From Streptomyces sp. B21-105 (GTDB taxonomy: Bacteria > Actinomycetota > Actinomycetes > Streptomycetales > Streptomycetaceae): a DNA stretch of 64,000 bases. Location: NCBI RefSeq assembly GCF_036898465.1, contig NZ_JARUMJ010000001.1, positions 1,364,001-1,428,000 of the forward strand, read 5' to 3'. Under the pieces are notes generated by a model that was not told the origin of the DNA, did not search any database, and saw only the letters and a program-made list of their open reading frames with translations. Positions 52,143-61,112 of this stretch are shown here, piece after piece. The stretch's first letter is position 1; each line of letters begins with the position of its first letter. Position numbers and translations under genes: made by a program.

Positions 52143-54382
52143 TCATGGACCCGACGGGCGGGCGTCGTCCGGGACGCCTCGGCCCTCCGGTGGCCCGGAC
52201 GTCGTCCCCTGCGCGTCGGCGATCAGCCGGACGAGTTCGATGCGGGAGCGGATGCCCAGCCGGTTGAAGACGCCGCGCAGGTGATGGTCGATCGTGCGAT
52301 GGCTGAGGGCGAGACGGGCGGCGATCTCCCGGTTCGTCGCGCCCTCGGCGGCCATCCGGGCGATCAGGAACTGCTGGGCGGTGAGCAGGACGGCCGGGCT
52401 GTCGGCCCCCGGGCCGGGGTCGCGGGGGCGCCGAGGGCCCGGAGTTCGGCGCGGGCCGCTTCGGCGCAGTGCGGGGCGCCGAAGGACTCGAACGCCTCCC
52501 GGGCGCTGTGCAGCCGGTCGCGGGCCTCGGCCCGGTGGCGGAGCCTGCGCAGGGCGCCGCCGAACAGCAGCTCCGTGCGGGCGTGTTCGAAGGGGCGGGC
52601 GCCCTCGGCGTGCAGTTCGAGGGCGGTGCGGTAGTGCCCGAGGGCGTCGGCTCCCGGGGTGAGCAGGGCGCGGCAGCGGGCGCTGAGGGCCAGTTCGTCG
52701 GCGCTGTGGACGGCGCGGGCCCAGCGGTCGTAGTCGGCGTGCGCGGCCCGGGCGACGCGTGTGTCGCCGGTGCGTACGGCGGCCTCGACGTAGTGCGGGG
52801 TGGCCGAGTGGCGGACCGCGCGGTGGCCGTGTCCGGGTCCGAAGGCGGCGAGGGCGCGCAGCCGGGCGGCGGCGGGGCCGTAGCGTCCGGTGCCGAGGTC
52901 GAGGAGGGCGAGCGCCCACTGGGCGAGCGCGGCGGGCAGGCCCAGGCCGTGGGCGAGGGCGTGGGACCGGGCCGCGGCGGCGCGCCTGCGGCACAGGTCG
53001 CCGTCGCCGGTGAGCGCGGCGAACATGGCGAGGGCGGCCTGGAGATGACAGGCGCCGTTGTCCTGCCCGGTGGCCTGCGCCTGCCGTAGCGCGTCCAGCG
53101 CGGCGGCCTCGGCGGCGCGCGGCCGGCCGGTCCAGAAGTCGGCGTGGGCGCGGAACTCGAGCGCCTGCGAGACGAGGGCGGTGAGACCGCGCGTGCGGGC
53201 GGCGGCCGCCGCCCGGACGGTGGCGGTAGCGGCCCGAGGGTGGTCGCCGAGCATCAGGGCGGCGACGCCGGCGTGCAGCAGGTCGGTGGGGTCGCCGCCG
53301 GGGCCGCATCTGCCCGCGGTCGCCTCCAGCAGGTCACGGGCGTCCTCGTAGCGCCCGTCGACGGCGGCGGCGATGCCGCCCAGCACCCCCGGTGGGGCGA
53401 CGCCCAGTTGCCTTGCCGCCGCCACCGCCTCCCGGCAACGCCGCAGGTCGCCGGTGTAGACGGCGGCTTCGGTGGCGCGGGCCAGCAGGGGCGCCGGGTC
53501 GGCGCGGGCCGAGGCTCCCGCCAGCAGCGCGTCGAAGGCCTCGGCGGCGTGGCCGGTGCGCAGGGCGAGGACGCCGGTGAGGGCGGCGTCGGCGTCGGTG
53601 CGGGCGGCCAGTGCGCGGGAGCGGTCGGCGTCGCCGGCGTTCCAGGCGTCGGCCGCCGCGTGGGCGAGCAGGCGGGAACGCTCCCGGGGGGCCGGGCAGA
53701 GGGCGGCGGCGCGTTCCGCGAGGACGGCGGCCAGAGCGGGGTCGGCTGCGGCGCGGGCCCGGTCGGCGGCCGTGGCCAGCTCCGCGGCGAGCCGTCCGGA
53801 GGGGCCCAGCGCGGCGGCCCCCCGGTGCCAGGAGCGCCGGGGCGCTTCGGTGGCGTCGTGCAGGACGCGGGCCAGCAGCCGGTGGACGTCGCGCCGGTCG
53901 GCCGGGGCGGCGGTCTCGTAGGCGGCGATCCGGGTCCAGGCGTCGCGGAAGCCGACGCCGCCGGCCGTGGCGCAGGCCAGTCCTGCCGTCTCGGCGGCCT
54001 CCAGCGGACGGGTGTCGAGCCGGGCGGCGGCGACGGCGCGCAGGAAGGCGTGGGTGGCCACCGGGTACTGGTCGGCGGCGGCGAGCAGGAGCAGCAGCCG
54101 GGTGTCGTCGGGCAGGGCGCGGATCTCCCGGCGGTGTGTGCGCAGGACGTCCGGGGCCAGCTCCGCCGGGTCGGTGGGCAGCGGGTCGAGGCCGGCCGCC
54201 TGGCGTTCGGTGAGCCGGGCGGCGAGTTCGACGGCGGCGCGCGGGTCGCCGTACACGAGGCGCAGCGCGCGCACCCGGACGCCTTCGGGCAGCGCGGCGA
54301 CCGGGCGCGGACCCGCGTCCGGGGGGCTCGGTGGCGAAGTGCGGTCCAGGGGTGGGGGGTTCACCGGAGTCACCACACACAT
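52143..54382 (-). pseudogene. LuxR-family regulator interrupted by a frameshift
   Basis: From ATG 54380-54382 a frame runs about 672 codons of helical (TPR-like) signalling region ([38 protein letters not shown]), ending RALGAPATPARGPTARP and a stop at 52364. The LuxR helix-turn-helix (TAQQFLIARMAAEGATNREI, LALSHRTIDHHLRGVFNRLG) lies in the next frame and ends at 52143. The frames join by one lost base in the C/G run near 52395-52440. The P-loop ATPase domain of large LAL regulators is not present. It may be a pseudogene or a sequence error in a homopolymer. Divergent from the lipase. Confidence 0.75.
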
Positions 54383-54385
54383 GAC

Positions 54386-54401
54386 GTTACTGGCGGGTTA
54401 C
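54386..54401. promoter_or_regulatory. Putative operator between luxR-like gene and lipase
   Basis: GTTACTGGCGGGTTAC, a pair of GTTAC half-sites, four bases upstream of the regulator start and about 90 bp before the lipase. It resembles the GTTACTAGCGGTAAC operator at 16970 near acyl-CoA dehydrogenase. Possible site for a lipid-responsive regulator. Confidence 0.4.
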
Positions 54402-54491
54402 TTGAACCGTAAAGACCGGCGATATCACCGATGCGGCGCGCGTAGACCCGACCGGAGACTCCTGGCTACCCCACCCGTTTCAGGAGGCATC

Positions 54492-55175
54492 ATGCAGCGC
54501 CGCAAGCGTCGCATCGCCGCGGTCCTCTCGGCCGCGGCCACTTCGCTCCTTCTGTCACTGTCCGTCTCCCCCACCGCCCACGCGGCGACCCACGACCCGA
54601 TCGTCTTCGTGCACGGCATCAGCAGCTCGTCGAGCAGCTGGGACGACTGGGTCGGCTACTTCAAGGCCGACGGCTACACGGCCGCCGAGCTCGACGCGTG
54701 GACGTACAGCTGGTCCCAGTCGAACGCCACCACGGCCGCACAGCTGGCCACGGAGATCAAGAACGTACGTGCGAGGACCGGCGCGAGCAAGGTCGACGTC
54801 GTCGTGCACTCCATGGGCGCGCTCAGTGCCCGTTACTACCTGAAGAACCTGGGCGGCACTGCCTACGTGGACGACTTCGTCTCCGTGGCCGGCACCAACC
54901 ACGGCACGTCGGTCGCCTCGCTGTGCAGCTGGCTGTACAGGTCCTGCGCCGAGATGGTCCCGGGCAGTTCGTTCGTGACCGCGCTCAACTCCGGCGACGA
55001 GACGCCCGGCAGCGTGAACTACGCGACCTACTGGTCGAACTGCGACGCGGCCGTGGACCCGGACTCCTCGGCACTGCTGAGCGGGGCGACCAACGTGGGG
55101 GTCGGCTGTATCTCGCACGACGACATGAACAACGACCACGGTGTCTACGCACAGGTGCGCGCCTTCGTCGAGTGA
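54492..55175 (+). CDS. Secreted triacylglycerol lipase (class 2 family)
   Basis: 227 residues from ATG 54492, with AGGAGG six bases upstream. Signal peptide [32 protein letters not shown] cleavage region. Alpha/beta hydrolase: [20 protein letters not shown] (oxyanion hole), nucleophile [15 protein letters not shown] (GxSxG-type, here HSMG), [11 protein letters not shown], Cys pairs CSWLYRSC and CDAAVD...CISH likely disulphides, catalytic His in [12 protein letters not shown]. Hydrolyses acylglycerol esters outside the cell. From memory, very like S. coelicolor SCO1265. Next to a frameshifted LuxR gene that might have regulated it. Confidence 0.92.
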   Translation: MQRRKRRIAAVLSAAATSLLLSLSVSPTAHAATHDPIVFVHGISSSSSSWDDWVGYFKADGYTAAELDAWTYSWSQSNATTAAQLATEIKNVRARTGASKVDVVVHSMGALSARYYLKNLGGTAYVDDFVSVAGTNHGTSVASLCSWLYRSCAEMVPGSSFVTALNSGDETPGSVNYATYWSNCDAAVDPDSSALLSGATNVGVGCISHDDMNNDHGVYAQVRAFVE

Positions 55176-55269
55176 GCGGCGCGGGCGGCACAGCGGGGGT
55201 GCGGCGGGGGGTGCGGCGGGCCGGTACGGGGAAGGATCCGGGTAGGCCCGTCCTGCCTGGGAGGTCGCC

Positions 55270-55956
55270 ATGCCGATTCGGTCCACGGGTTCCGGCAAGG
55301 TGTCCGGTGACCCCGTCCACCACCCGCTGTTCGCCCGCTGGTATCCCGCCGTCAGCTCGGCCGCGGAGGCCCGGGGCGGTATGGCGGCCGTGCGTGAGCG
55401 GCTGCTGGCCGGGCTGTCCGGCCGGGTCGTCGAGATCGGCGCGGGCAACGGGCTGAACTTCGCTCATTACCCGCGCACCGTCGCGGAGGTCGTAGCGATC
55501 GAGCCGGAGCGCCGCATGCGGACCCTGGCGCTGGAGGAGGCGCTGCGCGCCGACACGCCCGTGGACGTGGTTCCGGGTGCGGCGGAGGCGTTGCCGGTCA
55601 AGAGCGAGGCGTTCGACGCTGCGGTGGTGTCGTTGGTGCTGTGCAGCGTGCGGGACGTGCCGCGGGCCCTGGCCGAGCTGCGGCGGGTGCTGCGGCCCGG
55701 CGGCGAGGTGCGGTTCCTCGAGCACGGGCCGGGCGGCGGTCGGGCCATGCGGTTCACACAGCAGGCGCTGGACCGCACGGTGTGGCCGCACCTGGCCGGC
55801 GGCTGCCGCCTCACCCGGGACGCGGTCGGCGCGCTGCGGGAAGCCGGCTTCGAGCTGGGCCCCTACCGGCGGGTTCGGCTGCCGGAGAAGGGGCCGCCGC
55901 TGCCGTTCTCCTACTGCGTGACGGGAACCGCCTGGCGGCCCACGACGCCCGATTGA
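55270..55956 (+). CDS. Class I SAM-dependent methyltransferase
   Basis: 228 residues from ATG 55270 with GGGAGG upstream. Rossmann methyltransferase (UbiE/Methyltransf_11): motif I VVEIGAGNGLNFAHYP, acidic motif II VVAIEPERRM, motif IV FDAAVVSLVLCSVRDVPRAL and motif VI VLRPGGEVRFLEHG; a C-terminal cap FELGPYRRVRLPEKG. Substrate unknown; related actinobacterial proteins methylate small molecules or thiols. Alone on its strand, 94 bp past the lipase. The toxin gene is convergent with it. Confidence 0.85.
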   Translation: MPIRSTGSGKVSGDPVHHPLFARWYPAVSSAAEARGGMAAVRERLLAGLSGRVVEIGAGNGLNFAHYPRTVAEVVAIEPERRMRTLALEEALRADTPVDVVPGAAEALPVKSEAFDAAVVSLVLCSVRDVPRALAELRRVLRPGGEVRFLEHGPGGGRAMRFTQQALDRTVWPHLAGGCRLTRDAVGALREAGFELGPYRRVRLPEKGPPLPFSYCVTGTAWRPTTPD

Positions 55957-56035
55957 CGTCCCACCCGCTCGCCGGCCTGCCGGGTCGCGCACCGGATCGT
56001 CCGCTCGCTCACCCGGCGGGTCGTCACCGGCTGGC

Positions 56036-56410
56036 TCACCCGCTCCACTCCCGCAGCTCCCGTGCGATGTCGGCCACGGACGCCTCGCCGTTCTTCACCA
56101 GCCGGGCCAGGTCACGGACCTGCTCGGGCGAGGTGACGACCTTCAGGCCGCTGGCCACCAGATAGGCGTAGGCGACCGCGCACGCGAAGAGCGCGTTGGA
56201 GCGTTCCAGGGCCGGGACGTGGATGAGGAGTTGGAGCAGTGCGGCGGCGCGGGCCGGCGGGTCGTCGTAGACGGGGACGTCGAATATCTCCGCCTGATGG
56301 CGTGCCACGGCCGCGACCAGCGCGCCCCAGTCGGTGACCTGCGGGTCTCCCGGGGTCTTCTGTTCGGCGAGCATGAGGAGCCAGGCGAGGTCGATGCGGA
56401 GGTCGCTCAA
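56036..56410 (-). CDS. Fic/Doc-family toxin with degenerate motif
   Basis: 124 residues from TTG 56408-56410, four bases after the antitoxin stop, with no visible Shine-Dalgarno, so translation is probably coupled. Largely helical; the Fic-like segment LLQLLIHVPALERSNALFAC is where Fic proteins have HPFxDGNKR, so the nucleophilic surroundings are changed (HVPALERSNA) but His and Asn remain. Fic/Doc proteins AMPylate or phosphorylate targets such as EF-Tu. I recall NCBI names this type the toxin component of a Fic TA system. With RHH upstream it forms a pair. Confidence 0.78.
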   Translation of the reverse strand: MSDLRIDLAWLLMLAEQKTPGDPQVTDWGALVAAVARHQAEIFDVPVYDDPPARAAALLQLLIHVPALERSNALFACAVAYAYLVASGLKVVTSPEQVRDLARLVKNGEASVADIARELREWSG

Positions 56411-56414
56411 GGGA

Positions 56415-56657
56415 TCAGCGGCGACCTTCGCGCGTGCCGCCCTCGCGCTCGGCGCCGAACTCCTCGGCGAAGAGCGCCTCGTACTGCTTCATGAAGTCGC
56501 CTGCGGCCTCGACGAACGTGTGGCCGATCTCCCCGGCGTCCTGTCTGACCAGCTCTTCTATGTAGCGGTTGACGCTCATGCCGCGGGCGGTGGCTCGCTC
56601 GCGGGCGACCTGGGCCGTGCCCTCGTCGACGCGCACGTTCAGCTGGGTCTTCGCCAT
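56415..56657 (-). CDS. Ribbon-helix-helix antitoxin
   Basis: 80 residues from ATG 56655-56657. N-terminal ribbon-helix-helix: MAKTQLNVRVDEGTAQVARE and RATARGMSVNRYIEELVR, typical of CopG/Arc antitoxins; the acidic C-terminus would bind the Fic-type toxin encoded four bases downstream. Two GCTAGC hexamers sit just before the start as an autoregulatory operator. The pair is on the minus strand, divergent from the ABC exporter. Confidence 0.86.
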   Translation of the reverse strand: MAKTQLNVRVDEGTAQVARERATARGMSVNRYIEELVRQDAGEIGHTFVEAAGDFMKQYEALFAEEFGAEREGGTREGRR

Positions 56658-56665
56658 ACCTAGAA

Positions 56666-56685
56666 GCTAGCGCCGATCTGCTAGC
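56666..56685. promoter_or_regulatory. Putative RHH operator
   Basis: GCTAGC at 56666-56671 and GCTAGC at 56680-56685, spaced eight bases, directly upstream of the antitoxin start. Hexamer repeats like this are typical RHH (Arc/MetJ-type) binding sites; autoregulation inferred. Confidence 0.55.
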
Positions 56686-56712
56686 AACGGCAAGGGCGGG
56701 CCGGAATCGAAA

Positions 56713-56740
56713 AGTGATACCGGCTGTGCGGCGTATCACA
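56713..56740. promoter_or_regulatory. Inverted repeat before the ABC exporter
   Basis: GTGATAC (56714-56720) and GTATCAC (56733-56739) are a perfect 7-bp inverted repeat with a 12-bp spacer, about 130 bp before the ATPase gene and in the divergent region. It is the only AT-containing palindrome there, so likely an operator; regulator unknown. Confidence 0.5.
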
Positions 56741-56867
56741 CTACGCTCGGCCGGACGGTCGACGACGACCCACGGCCCACGACGGCCCACCGACACGGCC
56801 GATCGCGGATCGCCGACCGACGACCGACGACCGACGACGAGCACGATCACCGAGCGAGGAGGCAGCC

Positions 56868-57737
56868 TTGTCCACACCTGCTGCGCAGCACGATCCCGGT
56901 CCGGCCCCGGCCGACGGGGTCGCGGCGCGGGCCCGAGGTCTGACCAAGGCGTACGGCTCGGGCGAGACGGCGGTGATCGCCCTCGACTCGGTGGACGTGG
57001 AGATCGCACGCGGCCGCTTCACCGCCGTCATGGGCCCGTCGGGCTCCGGGAAGTCCACGCTGATGCACTGTCTGGCCGGCCTCGACTCCGTATCGGCCGG
57101 ACAGGTGTGGCTCGGCGGCACCGAGATCACCGGGCTGAAGGAGCGGGAGCTGACCCGGCTCAGGAGGGACCGGATCGGGTTCATGTTCCAGTCGTTCAAC
57201 CTCATCCCGACGTTGAACGCGGCCGAGAACATCACCCTGCCCATGGACATCGCCGGCCACAAGCCCGACCAGGAGTGGCTGGACCAGGTGATCGACACGC
57301 TCGGCCTGCGGGACCGGCTCAAGCACCGGCCCGCCCAGCTCTCCGGCGGCCAGCAGCAGCGGGTGGCCTGCGCCCGGGCGCTCGCCTCCCGTCCCGAGCT
57401 GATCTTCGCGGACGAGCCCACCGGCAATCTCGACTCCCGGGCCGGGCTCGAGGTCCTCGCGTTCCTGCGGCAGGCCGTCGACGACCTCGGCCAGACGGTC
57501 GTCATGGTCACCCACGATCCGGGTGCCGCCGCCCACTCCGACCTGGTGCTCTTCCTCGCGGACGGCCGGTTGGTGGACCGGATGGAGCAGCCCTCGGCGG
57601 ACGCCGTGCTGGAACGTATGAAGCGCTTCGACGTGGGCCGCGCACCCCGGGCCGGCGGCCTCCTCGACGGCGCTGCCGACGACTCGCCCACAGCCAGGAC
57701 CGTAGGCCCGCTCGACGGCGCCCCCGAGGAGGACTGA
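56868..57737 (+). CDS. ABC transporter ATP-binding protein (MacB/LolD type)
   Basis: 289 residues from TTG 56868 with GAGGAGG five bases upstream. Complete ABC ATPase: Walker A MGPSGSGKSTLMHCLAGLDS, Q-loop FMFQSFNLIPTLNAAENI, signature LSGGQQQRVACARALASRPE, Walker B LIFADEPTGNLDS and H-loop VVMVTHDPGAAA. It energises the FtsX-type permease encoded four bases downstream. A C-terminal extension of about 45 residues (PRAGGLLDGAADDSP) is unstructured. Such systems export peptides, lipids or antibiotics in Streptomyces; substrate unknown. Confidence 0.94.
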   Translation: MSTPAAQHDPGPAPADGVAARARGLTKAYGSGETAVIALDSVDVEIARGRFTAVMGPSGSGKSTLMHCLAGLDSVSAGQVWLGGTEITGLKERELTRLRRDRIGFMFQSFNLIPTLNAAENITLPMDIAGHKPDQEWLDQVIDTLGLRDRLKHRPAQLSGGQQQRVACARALASRPELIFADEPTGNLDSRAGLEVLAFLRQAVDDLGQTVVMVTHDPGAAAHSDLVLFLADGRLVDRMEQPSADAVLERMKRFDVGRAPRAGGLLDGAADDSPTARTVGPLDGAPEED

Positions 57738-57741
57738 CCCG

Positions 57742-60309
57742 GTGCTGAAGGCGACCCTCAGAAGTTTCCTGGCGCACAAGGGACGGCTGCTGCTGTCCGC
57801 GCTCGCCGTCGTCCTGTCGGTGGCGTTCGTGGCCGGCAGCCTGATCTTCTCCGACACGGTGACGCGCACCTTCGACCGGCTCTTCGCGTCCACGTCGGCC
57901 GACGTGACGGTGGAACCCGCCGACGAGCTGAGCTCCTCCGTGCCGACCGGCGCGGTCCAGACCGTCCCCGCCGCCCTCGCCGGGCGACTGGCCCGCGTCG
58001 AGGGAGTCGCGTCCACCCACGCGGACGTGAGCGTGCAGAACATCACCGTCGTCGACGGCGACAACGAGTCGGTCGGACCGACCACCGGCGCGCCCACCGT
58101 CGCCACCGACTGGTACGTCACCGACCGCAGCCCGGTGAAGCTGACCTCCGGCCACGCCCCTCGCGGCGCCGGCGAGGTCATGCTCGACGCCGACACCGCC
58201 GACAAGAAGCACGTGCGGATCGGCGACACCCTGACGGTGATGGCCCAGCCCGGCTCGTTCAAGGTGACGGTCGTCGGCATCGCCACCTTCACCACCACCA
58301 ACCCCGGCGCGGCCCTGGTCTACCTCGACCCGCGCACCGCCGCCGCCCAGCTCCTCGGGTCGGCGGACAAGGCGACCGCCATCTCCGTCGACGCGGCCCC
58401 GGGAGTGGACGACGCGGTGCTCGAGCGGCGCGTCTCGGCCGCCCTCGGCGCCGGGCGGTACGACGTGCAGACCGCCGAGGAGCGTGCGAAGTCGTCGGCC
58501 GAGGCGCTGGGCGGGTTCCTCGACGTCATCAAGTACGTGATGCTCGGATTCGCCGGGATCGCCGTCCTGGTCGGCGTGTTCCTCATCGTCAACACGTTCT
58601 CCATGCTGATCGCCCAGCGCACCCGTGAGCTGGGCCTGCTGCGCGCCCTGGGCGCCGACCGCCGCCAGGTACGGCGCTCGGTGCTCACCGAGGCGGTGCT
58701 GCTCGGGCTCGTCGGCTCCACGCTCGGGCTGGCCGCCGGCATCGGCCTCGCGGCCGGGCTGATCAAGCTCATGGGCGCGTTCGGCATGAACCTCAAGGCC
58801 ACCGAGATGGTCGTCGGCTGGGCGACTCCCGTGTCGGCGTACGTCGTCGGCGTCGGCGTCACCTTCGTCGCCGCGTATCTCCCGGCCCGCCGTGCGGCCG
58901 GCGTGTCCCCGATGGCGGCCCTCGCGGACGCGGACATCGCGGGGGTGGGCCGCCCGCTGAAGACGCGCGCCGTGGTCGGCGCGGTCGTCGGCGCGCTGGG
59001 CGCGGCCGCGCTCGCCGGCTGCGCGGCCTCGTCGGCGACGGCGTCCGCGGCGTCCCTGCTGGGCCTGGGCGTCGTCCTCACGCTGATCGCCACCGTCATC
59101 GCGGGCCCGCTCCTGGTCCGTCCGGTGATCCGGGTCCTCGGCGGCGCCTTCCCGGCGCTGTTCGGCTCCGTCGGCCGGATGAGCCAGCGCAACGCGCTGC
59201 GCAACCCGCGCCGTACGGGCGCCACCGCCGCCGCGCTGATGGTGGGTCTCGCGCTGGTGGGCGGGATGTCGGTGGCGAGCGCCTCGATGTCCAAGTCGTT
59301 CGACCAGCAGATCGACAAAACGCTCGGCGCCGATTTCGTCGTCCAGAACGCCAACTTCACGCCGTTCTCGCAGGAGGTCACGGACGCGGTGCGCGGCACC
59401 GAGGGCGTCGGCCTCGTGGTGCGGCAGCGGTTCGCGCCGCTCGCCGTGCGGCTGCCCGACGGCAAGCGCGTCGAGACGACCGCCAGCGGTTACGACGACC
59501 AGGTCGACGACGTCGCGCACATCCCGTACGCCGAGGGGAACACCGCGGCCGCGCTGGCCGACGGCGCGCTCGGCATGGACGTCGACTTCGCGAAGGAACA
59601 CGGCGTGCGGATCGGCAGCGTGCTGCCGGTGGAGTTCCCCGGTGGCCGGACGACGTCGCTGAAGGTCGGCGCGCTCACCGACCAGGACGGGGGTGACGGC
59701 TTCGGCATGCAGGGCGGGCTGTTCCTCGGCATCGCCGCCGTCGAGAAGTACGTACCCGGCGGGCAGGACTCCGCGCTGTACGTGAACGCCGGCTCCGGCA
59801 CGACCGGTGAGCAGTTGCGTCCACGTCTGGAGCGGACACTGGACGCGTATCCGCAGGTCCAGGCGCGCGACCAGGCCGACTACAAGAAACTGGTGCACGA
59901 CCAGATCGCGGTGCTGCTGTACCTGGTCTACGCGCTGCTCGGGCTGGCGATCGTCATCGCGGTGCTCGGCGTCGTCAACACGCTGGCGCTGTCGGTGGTG
60001 GAGCGGACCCGGGAGATCGGACTGCTGCGCGCCATCGGGCTGGGCCGGCGGCAGCTGCGCCGGATGATCCGGCTGGAGTCGGTGGTGATCGCGGTGTTCG
60101 GCGCGGTGCTGGGGCTGGCGCTCGGACTGGTCTGGGGCGTGTGCATCCAGCAGGTGCTGGAGCTGCAGGGGATGAAGGCCTTCGCCGTTCCGTGGGGCAC
60201 GATCGTCGCGGTGGTCGTCGGTTCGGCGGTCGTCGGAGTCGTCGCGGCGATGCTGCCGGCCCTGCGGGCGTCCCGGATGAACGTGCTGGCGGCGATCGCG
60301 CACGAGTGA
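57742..60309 (+). CDS. FtsX-like ABC permease (two-domain)
   Basis: 855 residues from GTG 57742, following the ATPase gene by four bases. N-terminal helix KGRLLLSALAVVLSVAFVAG, a large periplasmic domain about 45-240, FtsX core 1 (three helices about 265-400: YVMLGFAGIAVLVGVFLIVN, RTRELGLLRALGADRRQVRR), then a second MacB-like extracytoplasmic region about 510-690 and FtsX core 2 (VLLYLVYALLGLAIVIAVLG, RTREIGLLRAIGLGRRQLRR, MLPALRASRMNVLAAIAHE). Repeated FtsX architecture typical of actinobacterial exporters. Substrate unknown. Confidence 0.93.
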   Translation: MLKATLRSFLAHKGRLLLSALAVVLSVAFVAGSLIFSDTVTRTFDRLFASTSADVTVEPADELSSSVPTGAVQTVPAALAGRLARVEGVASTHADVSVQNITVVDGDNESVGPTTGAPTVATDWYVTDRSPVKLTSGHAPRGAGEVMLDADTADKKHVRIGDTLTVMAQPGSFKVTVVGIATFTTTNPGAALVYLDPRTAAAQLLGSADKATAISVDAAPGVDDAVLERRVSAALGAGRYDVQTAEERAKSSAEALGGFLDVIKYVMLGFAGIAVLVGVFLIVNTFSMLIAQRTRELGLLRALGADRRQVRRSVLTEAVLLGLVGSTLGLAAGIGLAAGLIKLMGAFGMNLKATEMVVGWATPVSAYVVGVGVTFVAAYLPARRAAGVSPMAALADADIAGVGRPLKTRAVVGAVVGALGAAALAGCAASSATASAASLLGLGVVLTLIATVIAGPLLVRPVIRVLGGAFPALFGSVGRMSQRNALRNPRRTGATAAALMVGLALVGGMSVASASMSKSFDQQIDKTLGADFVVQNANFTPFSQEVTDAVRGTEGVGLVVRQRFAPLAVRLPDGKRVETTASGYDDQVDDVAHIPYAEGNTAAALADGALGMDVDFAKEHGVRIGSVLPVEFPGGRTTSLKVGALTDQDGGDGFGMQGGLFLGIAAVEKYVPGGQDSALYVNAGSGTTGEQLRPRLERTLDAYPQVQARDQADYKKLVHDQIAVLLYLVYALLGLAIVIAVLGVVNTLALSVVERTREIGLLRAIGLGRRQLRRMIRLESVVIAVFGAVLGLALGLVWGVCIQQVLELQGMKAFAVPWGTIVAVVVGSAVVGVVAAMLPALRASRMNVLAAIAHE

Positions 60310-60324
60310 CGCCGGCGGCCGCCC

Positions 60325-60420
60325 CGGGCGGCGTCCGGTTCCTGCCGCCCCGGGCCGCGTCCGGCTCCTGGACTTCCGGGTCGCGTCCGGATTCTGGAAT
60401 TCCGGGTCCGGACGCGTGGC
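60325..60420. repeat. Short CCGGGTCCGG-type repeats after the ABC operon
   Basis: CCGGGCCGCGTCCGGCTCCT, CCGGGTCGCGTCCGGATTCT and CCGGGTCCGGACGCG are three degenerate direct units with inverted symmetry in 95 bp between the permease and GNAT genes. No gene. Possibly the exporter terminator. Confidence 0.5.
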
Positions 60421-60438
60421 CCGTGATGGGATCACCGC

Positions 60439-60903
60439 ATGTCTGATCTTCGTACGTCTGATCTTCACATTCGGGCTGCGACGCCCGAGGACCTGGACAC
60501 CGTGCTTGCCTTCTGGAAGACCGCCGCCGAGGGCACGAGCATCAGCGACGACCGCGGCGGGGTGGAGCGACTGGTCGCCCGCGATCCCGAGGCGCTGATC
60601 CTCGCCGAGCAGTGCGACGGGCGGGACGGCGCGCAGGGCGTCGAGCTCGTCGGCACGGTGATCGCCGGGTTCGACGGGTGGCGGTGTCATCTGTACCGGC
60701 TGGCGGTGCATCCGGAGCGGCGACGGCAGGGCATCGGCACGGCGCTGCTCGCGGCCGCGGAGGAGCGGTTCGTGCGGCTGGGCGGGCGGCGCGGGGACGC
60801 GATGGTGCTCACCCGCAACGAGACGGCGCATCATGCCTGGCGCGCCGCGGGGTACGCGCCGGAGGAGAAGTGGCGGCGCTGGGTCAAGCCGCTCACCGAC
60901 TGA
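60439..60903 (+). CDS. GNAT-family N-acetyltransferase
   Basis: 154 residues from ATG 60439. GNAT fold: DLHIRAATPEDLDTVLAFWK, GTVIAGFDGWRCHLYRLAVH (beta 4), the acetyl-CoA pyrophosphate loop PERRRQGIGTALLAAAEERF (R/QxxGxG/A), NETAHHAWRAAGYAPEEKWR near the end. Acetylates a small molecule or N-terminus; the substrate is unknown. Alone in its own transcription unit with a hairpin downstream. Confidence 0.9.
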   Translation: MSDLRTSDLHIRAATPEDLDTVLAFWKTAAEGTSISDDRGGVERLVARDPEALILAEQCDGRDGAQGVELVGTVIAGFDGWRCHLYRLAVHPERRRQGIGTALLAAAEERFVRLGGRRGDAMVLTRNETAHHAWRAAGYAPEEKWRRWVKPLTD

Positions 60904-60948
60904 CCCGGCGGCCCACCCGGATCACTTTGCCGATCCTTTACCCTTGGA

Positions 60949-60975
60949 GGGCCGTGCGGATCTCCCGCACGGCCC
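60949..60975 (+). terminator. Hairpin after GNAT gene
   Basis: GGGCCGTGCG (60949-60958) pairs perfectly with CGCACGGCCC (60966-60975), loop 7 nt, 45 bp past the stop. Probable terminator. Confidence 0.7.
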
Positions 60976-61112
60976 CGTCGACCTCATGAAAGGTGTGAGC
61001 GTCCGCCCATGGGCGAGCCTCCCCGTACCCGTACCGGTTCCCGTACGCTTTGCCGCGCCCGTTGTCGCGCGTTCCGTCCCGCCCTGCCGGATCCTGGGAC
61101 GGAGGAGACCCG

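Noticed and set aside
57508..60834. A 1108-codon minus-strand open frame over the ABC permease
   Set aside because: Antisense shadow of the FtsX permease and GNAT genes; composition is His/Arg/Gln/Asp-rich with no domain.
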